Shown: positions 10,241 to 22,244 of the stretch, in pieces | Position numbering within the stretch: the stretch's first letter is position 1 | Layout: each line of letters opens with the position of its first letter | Made by a program: the position numbers and the translations under genes | The notes under the pieces: generated by a model | What the model was told of the DNA's origin: nothing | The model's database searches: none | Seen by the model: only the letters and a program-made list of their open reading frames with translations | Assembly: GCF_021155775.2 (NCBI RefSeq) | Contig: NC_060233.1 | Span: 30,969,077 to 31,033,076, forward strand | Source of the DNA: Neodiprion pinetum | Taxonomy: Eukaryota > Arthropoda > Insecta > Hymenoptera > Diprionidae | DNA length: 64,000 nt | Reading direction: 5' to 3'

Positions 10241-13129
10241 TCCCCTCCCCTCCCTTCTCTCTCTTTCTCTCTTTCCTCTTTTGCCAGATAAATCTGGAAT
10301 TCAAACCGCCAGCTCTGTTTTAAACGCGAACGAATGCTCGAGCACCACGGGTACATACGTGCCTGCATGTATGTACGTGCGCTCAAGTTGTCGCTGCGTT
10401 TTTTTTTCCCCATGAGGAACATGGTGTGCAGCGAACTTTGACAAATTGGAAAAATTTACCGCTCCGGTTATACATATTTCAGTCGATATCTTCCGCAGCA
10501 CTTGATATATTTTTTTCCTTGCCCTTTGCGACAAAGAGAAAAAAAATAAAAATACCCAGTCACCGCTTTGCTTGAACTCGTAATTTTACCTGCCTATGGC
10601 GAAAAATCCAAATAAATAACGTCGTGAGAAGATTGAATTTTATTCAGGTATCTTGTGACAAACTCCGTACGTTTGATCACATTGTTCCAAGTGACTTATT
10701 CCATGCGAATACTGATTCACGATACTGGACATCCTGTTTTGAACTTACACCTTGGAGTTTCAATCAAAAATGAACTGACTGCCTCTCGTGGAAGCTTTTT
10801 GCGTAACAAGGTTCGCGGCAACGGATGAAAGACTCTGTGAGTCACGTGCAGTTGAAGGTGATCGAAAAAGATTTGAGAGAATATGTGGCTTTGGCGAAGG
10901 GTCTAAGCACGAGACGGGAAAAGGTTTTGCGGCGAATTCTGACCATGAGAGGATTCGTTCGAAACGGCGATGCAAATACACCGATTGCCTGAATTATGGA
11001 TGTACGAAGCCCCGCGTCCATTCCTGCAGGGTGAGAGGGTATATACACGACGATTCGCATTTATATACAATCAAATTCCGTGTATACCAAGACGGCAAGA
11101 CGGTGAGTCCGGTTTACCCGGGCCTGCCAGCGAGCGGAGAGAAGGAGGCAGCCTCTCCTGCCTGCTTTCCGCGTCGTGCCAGGGTCAATTTAAAAATCAA
11201 TATTGACCAAGGAAAAGCAATCCTTTATTTACTACGTGGATTGTTTCGGCTGGTGGTCTTCGGGAAACGCCGGTGCAGCCACTTTGGAATTCGGTATTTC
11301 AAACACGTCTCGAGTAATCCGGTTATATTTGATATTCCACCAGGAGTCGCGGTGCAAGCCGCCCAATGGTCGGTGTCAACATTCTCTGTGGAAAATTCTA
11401 ACCGGGGCTCAAACCGATTTTACTTTATGACCGGTGGATGAGAATGAAAAAATTTTTTATATACATGAAATACATGACTTTGATGATTTTTTGTCTTAAA
11501 TTTTGACTCAAGTTGAGGTCCGAGAAAAAATTTTGCATAACAACAACACTTCCATGCAGTTGTCTGAAAAAGCTTTCACTCTTATCGAATAATTAACTAT
11601 ATACTTTTGGTAAACTTTGATTACAACATTTTATGGTCTTTAATTACTTGAATAGATATTGAAGTTGGAATTTTTAGAGAGATCTTATGCAAAACGTCAG
11701 ATGACTTTTTTTCAAAGTTTCGAATAAGAATTCGCTACGGAGCAAGAAGATGTGGAGGTACTCCGCCATTGTGCGGAGGGAGGATCATTCTCTCTTTGGC
11801 TCGCGGTACGATATCATTTTTCTTACGGGTTGCTATAGCTGGATCCTGCACGAACGTGAGGGTGACAACCCTCCTTGCTGACTCTGGAATCTTTCAGTCT
11901 CCTCGCGTGTTCTCAGCCACACCCGCTAAAATTCAGCTCTCCGGAAAAGTCATCCCCTGATTTCAGAGAAAGCTGGTATTACGGATGGCACTAGTCCGGG
12001 TTTCCAAATCCGAAACCGCCGCTCACCCTCTTTTGACCTAAACCGAAAATCATCATTTTCTTTTTCCCTTTTCGCATCTGCTTCTTCCATAACAGCGATG
12101 AAAGTTCAACAAGGTCATCGCTTTATACAACCCGCAATATGTATTCATGATATTCACGCTGGAGAGCGAATAGCATCCACGTATAGTTAAATTCAATCAC
12201 TGAGACGGATTTTCGGGATCGAAAAATCGATCTATAGTCCCGGAAATGATTACTCCTCTGAAATTTCGTTCATTTTCAGTGTCACTCGGAATTCAATCCA
12301 GCAGTATCGACCAGCGAAAAATCAAATGTCGACAAAGTCATGAAACCAAAAAAAATCGAAGTCTTCTTTCTTTAAGCTGTGCTCTTGGTACGAGGCCAAG
12401 TCCCAAAAAATCAACATCCGAATGAATCACAAAAACCGGTTAAACGTACGAATTTCGTTGAAATTTTATCGTTAGTATCCCGCTTTCGTCCAACGATACG
12501 ATATTCGATACAACCGACTCAGCCCGTATCAAATACACCTACATAGCAATAACTAATAACGACTATTGATTTGTTATTTCAGGGTCGGCGAAACCTTATT
12601 GCGCCATATAACAGGACAACGTAGGGGGCGAGCTGTTTGTTTTGACGAAAAACGTGCGATGTTACACGCGCTCACGTACGTATCCATACGAGTGCGTATC
12701 CAACTGGCAAGTGGTTTTCATCCACATCCACATTAACATCGATCACCGCGTATAAGGTACGTACAAAACCAGTAGGTATATTAAACGTACACAAGGGTAT
12801 AGAAACGTGTGCTTTCTCCTGGTGGTGCGCAAGCGCCTCTCAGGTCGAGGATCATGTATAAGGTTTTGCGATTGACCATACGCGTGTGGGGGTGCGCCAT
12901 TACTTTGATATATAAACGCAGAGAGGCAACCCTACGGCCCCTCAACCCACTCGCCGAGACCCGACGTTGTATAATACAGAATCGACAGCCCTCCTCCAGC
13001 AGCCCCTGACTGCCGGCCGATTCCACCCCCGGTGGGGAGGTAGTCGGTCGCGCCGCGCAGCACAATATCGCGGCAACATAACTCTTGTCCCCTGCACGCC
13101 CCCTGCGAACCCCGCAGAGATACATCGCG

Positions 13130-13142
13130 CCCCCCCCCCCCC
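13130..13142. repeat. Poly-C run (13)
   Basis: Thirteen consecutive C within a C-rich island (about 13000-13210) with strong strand asymmetry: C greatly exceeds G on the + strand. Confidence 0.85.
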
Positions 13143-13421
13143 TCCCTCCGCCGCCCCCTCCTGCCCCCAGCCACCCCCGACCACCGACCCCTGCCCCACC
13201 CGCCCCGACCGAACCAACGGCTTTGTTTCAATAATACTGTTTATATTGGAACGCGAAGCATTGATCTGTTTGCACGGTGGCCGCCGCCCGCCCGAAGATG
13301 GACATATTGGTTCCTGTGAGTCCAGGACCTCTAGACCACCCGATCGCACCGACGAACCAAACGGTCGCTGTGCAACGTTCTTTTGGGATTTTCAACACCA
13401 ACTTTATCGACACCCGTTATA

Positions 13422-13444
13422 GGGGGGGGGGGGGGGGGGGGGGG
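13422..13444. repeat. Poly-G run (23)
   Basis: Twenty-three consecutive G on the + strand, the longest G/C homopolymer in the window. It lies about 280 bases after a 13-base C run, so the two could pair. The length is likely to vary between individuals and to be error-prone in assembly. Confidence 0.9.
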
Positions 13445-16400
13445 AAGTTTTTGGAGTTTAAAACGATGAAGAAGATTACGGGAGGAAAATTAATTTTTTA
13501 GGTTATTTAGGGTTTTCTTTTTCGGTCTCTAAAAATGTCGATTTTTCGAGGGGATCGAAAGGGAACGGGAAGCGGATCCGTAAAGAATAATGATACGTGA
13601 TATTGACCGTGAGTAAATTAAGCACACTTTCGACAGTTTATCGAAAAATCTATGTTAGCAGTTGATTAGTAGAATCAAAAAATTTCAGAAGCTGTATCGA
13701 TTCTCGGTATTGATTTTGGGTCTGGTGTCTCGAATTCTTAAATCGAAATGAATTTTACATTGAGAGATACGTTTTATAACTTTTGAAAGGCTTGTTCCTG
13801 CACTAAATTGCAGACGATATTGGAACTCTTATATTGAATTACAGCAGTGCTTTAACAATAAATAACAGACGTTTGGGAAAAATGTATAGCAACTTCTTCC
13901 ACCCCTGGAGTCGTCGTCCGAAAGGGTTGTTCTAGCTGTGTAAATATTAATAAGCTTCTCACGATCTCGAGTATTTTTCTAGTTCCGTTTATTGCGAAAG
14001 TTGGGCTGTTGCAGGAATCAATCGCCTATCCCTTTGGACCTTGGCAGCCATGAGTAACATCAACCGATCTCTGCAAGATTCATCCGATCACTGAGAGTAA
14101 CCAAACTTTTATCTCTCCGATTTTTTTTTTATCCTGTAATATGCTATGGTACATCAAAAAAACACCAGGCACGTAATTCGTTCGAGTAGTAACGATAACT
14201 TTTTCATAAAACCAACGGAAATTATTCATTATCAACAGAAAATAATATGCGCAGTAATTTCACCATCAGAGTTTGCGTTCTTTAATATCTCGGGGTAAGC
14301 TTTAGGATTCGTTTTTACCCCTTAAACGTCCGACTCGGTAGTTTAAAAAAAAAAAAAAATACGCGTCCGATGCTTTTTCACACGCTACAACATATCGAGT
14401 ACTTACTTTCCTCGTCAGCTTTTACCGAGACGAGGAGCGGGAGGTTGCAATGATCAAAGCCGTAAAATTTGTCGCAAAATGAAACAGCTGTGCCCCGCTC
14501 CGTTCCCCCTCTGCAAGGCGACGGATCGTGAGTATATACGATGTACGTGTAAACCACCGTAAATCCGTGTGCGTTCTTCACGAACACAGAGTTGCCGGTC
14601 ACCTTGTGCAGACCGATCGGCGATGCCCACGTGCGTCGTGGACGCCTCGATGGACGCAGCTATCTCGGTGTGAAATTAGCGCAGATGTCACGACGGCGGT
14701 TCAGCAGCAACGCCGACGGGCTCCCCGTTCATTTTCCACCAGATCGAACGGCGCCCCGAGACCGCGGATGAGCGAGTGCCGAATTTCCGCAAGCTCGCCG
14801 ATATCGCCCACCTGACATTATCCTCCCCGTGTCGATTTCTCCCTTTCTGCTTGTTTTGCTTTTCAAGACGGTGCGGAAGAAGGTCGCGCGGGCTGGTCAG
14901 CCTCCGGGATGGACTTCGAGGTTGATTGGTCGGTCTTTTATCCCCGCGTGCGCATGACTTCGGCCAGGCAAGGGAACCCCGGAGGCAATGGTAACCTGCG
15001 ATATAACCTTTGGAGAAACTCGCTCTATCCCAGTCGACTCACGTAATACACCCCCGGCCCGACACTCCCCCGAGCCGTCGGTTCTACTTTATAACTTCTA
15101 TTAATCCTTTATCACAGCCTAAGGGGGAGGGGGGAGGGTGGACAGAGAAACAGACCGTGCTCGTGTCCCCTTTCCATGAACATTGCGATACCTGATGAGA
15201 AATTTTTGGTAGTGGTAGAAACTCGAGGAATGATCCAAATTCGGGTTCACCTTTTATTGTTAGTCAGGGATAGTGAATTAGAATTATCGAAATTCGGAAC
15301 TCCCGATTCGTCAAAATTGATAATGATCCAATTTTTCACCGATCGAAACTCCAAATGGCCCAAGTTCCTGGCATTCCAGAACCTCGCACAAGATTTTGCG
15401 TAACCGATGAAATTCGTGAGGAATTTTGGGATTGAGTTGCAGTACCGATTTTTCGAAAGGTTCGATTTTATTCATGCCGGTTCTGAGTTTTTGAGGAACG
15501 TAGATACGCCGAAAATTGAATGTACCTACGTAAGGTCGGGATAGAAACATCTCAGAACTTATTACGTGAAATCAAGAGAGAATTTTTAGGGGGAAATTCA
15601 ACGCAGCTGATTTGAATTCGTACGCATCTTCATCTTCCGGGATTCTGAAATTTTATTACTATTCGATTCGAAGTTTTTCAAAATTGTCTATTTACACTTT
15701 CAAGAAAATATCAACCCTCTAAAAAATATGAGTCGATAAACTTCGAGATGCTTACCTTCTGAAATTTTAACCCGTCGATAATTTGTACTTTCCGCCGTTC
15801 TTGCAGCCTCGAGATTCGAAATGATTCAGTATATACACTCACACGATTCGGAATGAGGAAATTTCGCCCGTCTGAATTCCGAACCGCAACGAAATTCCGG
15901 ACTTTTCGACAACGGAGGATGCCTCGAACGTTATTTTTGCAACAAAAGCTGTCGAACCGTGAACCGCGTCGACCATCGACGACCTCGCCGAAAGGTGTCC
16001 GAGCAGCCATGCAGCGGTTGTGCCACTGCAGTATAAGGACGAGCCCGGGAGATCGTGAACGGAATTTGTAATCAGCCGAGATTGCGTTAGCGCAGCTAAT
16101 TACCCGGGCACAATGCTTTGATAATATTATATTGTCTTGTTCCGAACGTGCAGGGGGAGTGCTAAGCTCCGTGGAACGAGGAGATGGCATGGATGCTACA
16201 GAGACTTGAGAACTTCGTCGACGTTCAGTTATTCACAACGCAAACTTCGGTTCTTCGGCGCGACTAAACACCGTCTCGCCGACTGATTCCCTCTCACAAA
16301 AGCCTAGCGGTTGCCACTCGCGTTCATGCACAAAAATGGATCGGTTGACGAATTTAGATTCTCTCCGAATGCATCGCCGCTAATAGGATTCATCGAAGCT

Positions 16401-17620
16401 CGGAAACGAAATCGGCAAACTGTTGCGAGCCAAATTCACCAAGCTGTTAGATTTTTCATCATGTTCGGATTGAAGTAATTACTGATATACGAAGAAAAAT
16501 GATATTCGTGACACCGTGAGTAGTTTGAAATGTTTGAATTCACGTTACCCAATAAACAGAGATTCGAATTCGAAAGCAGTAAACGTTTTTAATCACACTA
16601 AAAGAAAGCGACGATACATTCAATATACGCCAAAAGCACATGAAGCACGGCTTGCTTTGCATTGGTAAAAGTGTTTTTCATCCCTGTCAAGTAATTGCCG
16701 ACACTGATTTAACGTAAAACTTGTCGTCAAATGAAATTCAAGTCAACGGAGAAGATCTAAATTCGAGGGATTCTCTGGAATCGGATGAAAAGTCTTCCTC
16801 GACACGAGCACGTACCTGGATGACGGGAAATTTTGGTTGCTCGGTAAGAACGGGAGAATTTAATACCAGCATCGCGATAGCTTAAAGCGTGTCGAATGAA
16901 TCAGTCCCGCCTTGAACAATGTGAAATTGTCCGGGTGCAGCGTGCATTCTTTCATTCATCCCTCGATCCCGTAGTTAGGAGGGTGAAGGCTCGGCCGTTT
17001 TGCCACCCCCCAAAATTGTGCGCCGCGATCATATCTCGCTGGCACTTTCACGCATCATCCCGGTGTTTACACAGTTCCGCACAAATCTTCGCTCTCTGGT
17101 GTCCATATTAAAACAGCCCCTGCCTGCAGCGGCCCTCAAGAGTGTCGGGTGGATGGTGGAGGGTGGAGGGCGGGAGCCGCACGCGAGTCTCCAACCCCAA
17201 CCAGCCATCTCCAAGGGACAATTTATCTGTATTACACCCTCAGTTGGCTCCACTGTGTGTTTTGACAGGAACAGTATTATTAAATGCTGGAGCCAACCAG
17301 GCCGTGCGCTCTATATCTGATCCATCACGCTCGTAATCTACATATCATACGTTTATACGCTCGTAGAATTGTCTCCCTAATTTAACCACCCCGTCCGACC
17401 CCTTACGCGGCTATCACGTGACTCGACTATCCGCCACCCACCGGACCCATCTCGTTAACTACGCTTCGTTGAAACGACCCCGAATTATGTCTGTCTACTC
17501 TTCTCGGTAGGTTCGTATCGCTAAGCTCGCCATCACTTTGCTAAGAGTGACTAAAAATTATTTTCTCCATTTTCTGGTAAATGTTTGACTTTTTCCGATC
17601 GGACTGTTTTTTAAAATCAA

Positions 17621-17621
17621 T

Positions 17622-17651
<30 letters not shown>
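17621..17651. repeat. (CTT)n microsatellite
   Basis: About ten tandem CTT units on the + strand, giving a pure polypyrimidine tract of 31 bases. Confidence 0.9.
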
Positions 17652-17652
<1 letters not shown>

Positions 17653-20600
17653 TTCTTGCCACCCTTAAATTTCCATTGAAAATTTATCGAATAGTGGAGA
17701 AAAAATGTCGGACAATTATTCGTTTGTGTCATATTTTCAACTAATTTATCGTATATCTTGCCAATATTACTAACGAAAAATTATTCTTTCAAAGATTGGA
17801 CCACGTTTTTGATACGGATTTTTAATTCTCTCCGCTCGTGAAGTCCCTTTCTTCTTAATGAACGAATTTTTAAACCTACTAAAAACGTTGTCAACGTTAT
17901 TCTCAGGATGAATGAGCGAAGATAAATCTCGGACAGTCAGACCTCGGTCAATATCACCGCGTCGAATCACCGACGGCAAAAACGTCGTTACTCAAAGTAT
18001 AACGAGAGAACGACTGCTGCAGGAACGGTATCTTTGCCATAATTTGTAAACGTCCTAGAAAGACATGAATTACATGTCGACAAATGGCGATATTATGCAA
18101 AGATACGCGCGGCGTCAGCGACGCGCGTTCAACATGCCTGATATATCCATACCGGACAAATTAGGTAGAGGCGGTAAGGTAATCCGGTTAGCGGACACGA
18201 CCAGTGTTACAACCGAAATGGCTCGGCGTGTGGTTCCCACGTGACAGAGCGCGTGGCAGGGATTAAGTCGGCATCCCTGACTGAGCCCCGGCAATAGATC
18301 ATCAGCGCGATGTTGTGACGAGGCGTTCGGCACGCCGCTAATGCTCATCCTTGATCCTTGCTTACAGCCGGTTAGTATTCGCGATATCATGTCCGCCTTC
18401 GGAGATAGGACGATTTTAACCACGCTTTTCGCGGCTCATTTTCACCCTCTGCCAAACGCGCACGCGTCGCAGCTTTGCCTCTGCCCTGATACGGATTACC
18501 ACCCTGATCCGGAACTTTTTTCCCCACGTGGCGATGGCTGAGAAACGGGTCGGAAATTCGAGAAAGGGGGAGGCAGCTACGACGGTGCGGTTAAATACAT
18601 ATGCGTGAAAAAGATACTCGGAGGTATCGACCGATGAGCTAAACAAGCACCGTTTTGCAAGGGATATAATATCCTGCCTAGGGATCAAACGATTTCGATA
18701 ATAATTGCCGACCGAGTACAAGTTTGCGCCAAGCACAGCTTAATTCCCGACGATATTATAATTAAGTGGTTCTGACGTAATGGGGGCCGTCACGTCATCG
18801 AGGGAACACCTTACTCCGAATCTACCTACCTTGAACAATCAACGCGGCTATGGTAATGGTCACGCGACCGTAAAACACCATATACCTTACATCCGTCTAC
18901 CTTCCCACCTATCGCTGTTCGCGCCCGACTCAATTCTTACCCCAGCAATACGAATACTTTCATATCTATCTTTATGCCGTGGGCGAATGCAAATGTTTTT
19001 AAATTATTTGCAGTATTTGTATTATTCGTTGAAAATAAAATTCTCTCGGTTAAGCCTATTTTTAGGAGTATTGTTAAAGAAAATGTGAACAGAGCAATTT
19101 GAGTTTGACGGCTATATTGTTTATAGTTTCAAGAAGAATTCAGAATTTTTTCATTGAAATTAATAACAAAATGGTGACATGGCGCATACAAGTAGCGAAC
19201 GACCACGTTTTCAATTTGGCGGCGCAGATTCCTCGGTCAATCTTTACCCGATCGACTTGATATTTTGACACAATCTATAAAACTTGTTCATTGATTTAAG
19301 CTCGTGGCTACATTTTTAAAGTTTAATCGTATATATTTGAAATTTTTTTTTTAACATTTGGGCTACGAGGTCGATTCCGAAGGGGAGTTTTTAACTCGGA
19401 TAAATTTTTTTATTTGTCACAAGTTGGACAATCAGATGAAACTTTCCCTGTCGTGTAACACAATTTAGCAAATGATAAACATTTTCCCTTGTCAAGATGT
19501 CTCATAATTCTATGTGTAAGATGCGTAAAAAGTAGTTTACTCGAAGCTTTTCTCCATGTTTACCAATATTTTATGATAATGGTATACTTTTGAAGATGTA
19601 GCACGAATGTTTCCATCATCTCGGCAAAAATACAGAAAGACCTTGATAAATATTGACAACCACGGGAAGATATCTAAAGCCTTTCACAAAATTTTTATAC
19701 ACCCCCAGAGAATACTCCACCTTTGATTAAAGTAAAGTAAGAAACGTAATTCTTTTGTTACGGTTATCAGAAAATTCTATTTATATACGTAGGTATCGTT
19801 ACAACAAGAGTTTAAATATTGTTGGAATTACAAGAAAACATGGTACAGGTAACTATTTTCATACATTTTCTGGTTATTACAGCGTTCAATTTGTTTGTTC
19901 GGTTTTCTGCATTCCTTAACGCAGTAACCACGACTGTAAATTTCCCTCGACGTACGCGATTGGCTCGATTTTACCTTTCTGCAATTAAAGTATCGCGGAG
20001 GATCTTCTCAACGCCACAGATTCGCCGAGGTCCTTTCTAACTCGAAGGGTCGCGGTGAGCCTGCTGCAGTTCGGCTCTGTGGAAAGCAGGGTCTACCCTT
20101 GAGACGTCACTGACAACCCCGGACAACCCTATCCCGAAGCTACCTTGGCCCACCCCCGTCGAGCAGAGAGGCAGACACACACCGCCATCAGGCAAACACG
20201 CAAGCCGCAAAGTTTGATAAGCAACCCAGTCAATTTCCGAGGATAGGATGGCAGGCTCTGCTAGTTTGTTGGTCTAGAGGAGGCAGGCAGTCGGTTGGCG
20301 GGCAAAGGACAAAGTAGCCCTGGATAAATTACGCGCCCGACAGACAGCCGTCTACCTGCGTTAGCAAATCACGATTGTTTATTCAGCGAGGCCGTCAGCG
20401 TCGAACCTGTAACGGCCCTCGCGATTAACTGGATCGAAGGACCTTTGGCCTCGGCATTGATTACCGATCATACCTGCACGTGTCGTGTTTAGTTGTCGTT
20501 TCCTGCGTGTGCGCTCGACACCCGCGTCGGCATCGCTGCTTGATATAGACGAGTAATATCGAGCCGGTCCTTTCAATCAACCCTACAAACGATAGACCAA

Positions 20601-21366
20601 CCGAAACACAATTTACCCCGTAAATCGTATCACGTAGGTAGGTACGTATACGCAATGTTTACAATTTTACTGCACTGCAGTTTGTGAAAATTTTATGTAC
20701 GCTAGATGTTTCTTTTTTCGTTTTCTTCCTTTTTTTTATAGTCAATTTATATCCAATTCTGACTCTACGCTTACAGGACTAAATTCTGTTACTATAGGAT
20801 AATCAACCAATTTCTCTATCGAACCTAAATTCAGATTATAATTAGCGGTGATTCAAATTCTTAGCCGCGCAAGTTGTCAAATTTTGAATATTGAGAAAAT
20901 TGATAGTTTCAGTCAAAGTGTCAAAAGCTTGGTAAAAAATATTCTGGGTGCAACGAATTGGGGTCGTTTTACCTGCCAAACTGGCTATTTCGACAAATCC
21001 GAAATTTTTTGTCTGTACCTTGTCGTTGAAATCGTGTCAAATCTAAAAAAAATATAACAGCATCCATTTACCTCGCTTAAGTGAAATTCATGATTTTCGC
21101 GTAATTATGCGGCAAATATGGAAGAATTTTGTTTGAAAATATATTATGGGTCAAAATAGAATAAAAAGTACCTACAAGTCGAAAAACGATTAATGACAGT
21201 ACACTTGTACGAATGATCTGAAAGCGCCCTAAAAGTGAAGTTTCATCTGTTGTAACGCCCCTTAAGCGGCTGAACAAGAACCAGCATTTCACAGACGGGT
21301 AGTCGTTACATACGTACATTTTTACCGAAGCGTCAACAGATGTTGCACGACCGAAATAATAATGAT

Positions 21367-21385
21367 AAAAAAAAAAAAAAAAAAA
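21367..21385. repeat. Poly-A run (19)
   Basis: Nineteen consecutive A on the + strand. No retrotransposon sequence is evident immediately upstream. Confidence 0.85.
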
Positions 21386-22227
21386 GAAAGTGGGAAAATT
21401 TGTGCGTCAAGGGAGCTGTTGAACATAATTGAATCAATCGCCTTCTCCCCTGCAGTCCCGAGCTGTGAAGTAAATTTGCCGTGAATTCTTAAGGGTTCGT
21501 CGTGTGAGCGGTGCTTTCTTTTTTCTTCTTATCTCTTTTTTTTCGTGTCGTTTAATCGAATCTTGATTATAATTCCAATTTTCTTGATTCTGACCTCAGA
21601 TGTTATTCTTTCGATAATTATGACTATAGGTACAGTAAATTCGTAACTGAAAAGAAAGAACGAACAGTGTGATTTTCGATCTGTTACATCGTTGAAATTA
21701 AACGTACGTTCCGCGAATGACACGTAGTGTGATTTTCGAAACATCTGTCGTTCAGTGTCATCGGCAACGAGTGCAAACAGTATAGTAGGTATAGCGGATC
21801 CCTACCGAAGTATTTGATGATTTTCAATGGGCATATACACACCGTATACAATTTGCAAAGAGGGTGTTCATCCACCCATCGGCATACTCCCGTTTCGAAG
21901 CGCCGGTTCTCGCAAACTGGATAGTAAATCAGCCCGTTAGTTGAAACAATTAATTAATAATTCATGATAGGCAAGGCGAATTTGCCAGCTGGGTGAAATC
22001 AAATTGTATCTATTTATACAAGTATATACTCGCACGTGTGTACAATGTACATACAGATGTACACCTCGGTGTATACGGAAGTGTGGGCGACGAAAGGGCG
22101 CGGGGGGGCGGCAGGGAGAAAGCACAGAAGGGTATAGTAGTTTGCGTTACGACCGATGTCAGAGAGCCACCATCCTGAATATAATTTACTTGAACAAACT
22201 AAAATCCCCCGTTGTGCTCCCCCCCTG

Positions 22228-22243
22228 CCCCCCCCCCCCCCCC
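22228..22243. repeat. Poly-C run (16)
   Basis: Sixteen consecutive C in a C-rich island at about 22205-22390. It is the last G/C homopolymer of 12 or more that I saw in the window. Confidence 0.85.
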
Positions 22244-22244
22244 T

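Larger units (their letters stand above)
8471..13000. other. Non-coding stretch, mixed composition
   Basis: No gene recognised. It contains AT-rich DNA with a C/T-rich patch at 10080-10280 (including a 13-base C run at 10228-10240). A region of degenerate GTCA-containing short repeats lies at about 9318-9620. A 217-codon open frame at 10788-11441 lacks domain features and similarity I can name. TATA-like words occur near 8508 and 8945 but without a convincing initiator or gene downstream. Confidence 0.55.
13445..22080. other. Non-coding stretch, mostly AT-rich
   Basis: No gene recognised. GC-richer patches occur at about 14440-15000, 16880-17200, 18100-18540 and 20040-20560. Two simple tracts are present: CTT repeats at 17621-17651 and an A run at 21367-21385. 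Open frames are short and without family resemblance. A duplicated GTGTGATTTTCGA word at 21669 and 21727 was noted but is too short to interpret. Confidence 0.55.

Noticed and set aside
10788..11441. 217-codon + strand open frame
   Set aside because: No recognisable motif, signal peptide or domain, no splice or promoter context, and many competing frames in the same area.
11975..12000. GGCACTAGTCCGGG word resembling miR-92
   Set aside because: It differs from the conserved mature sequence within and around the seed, and I saw no convincing hairpin partner.
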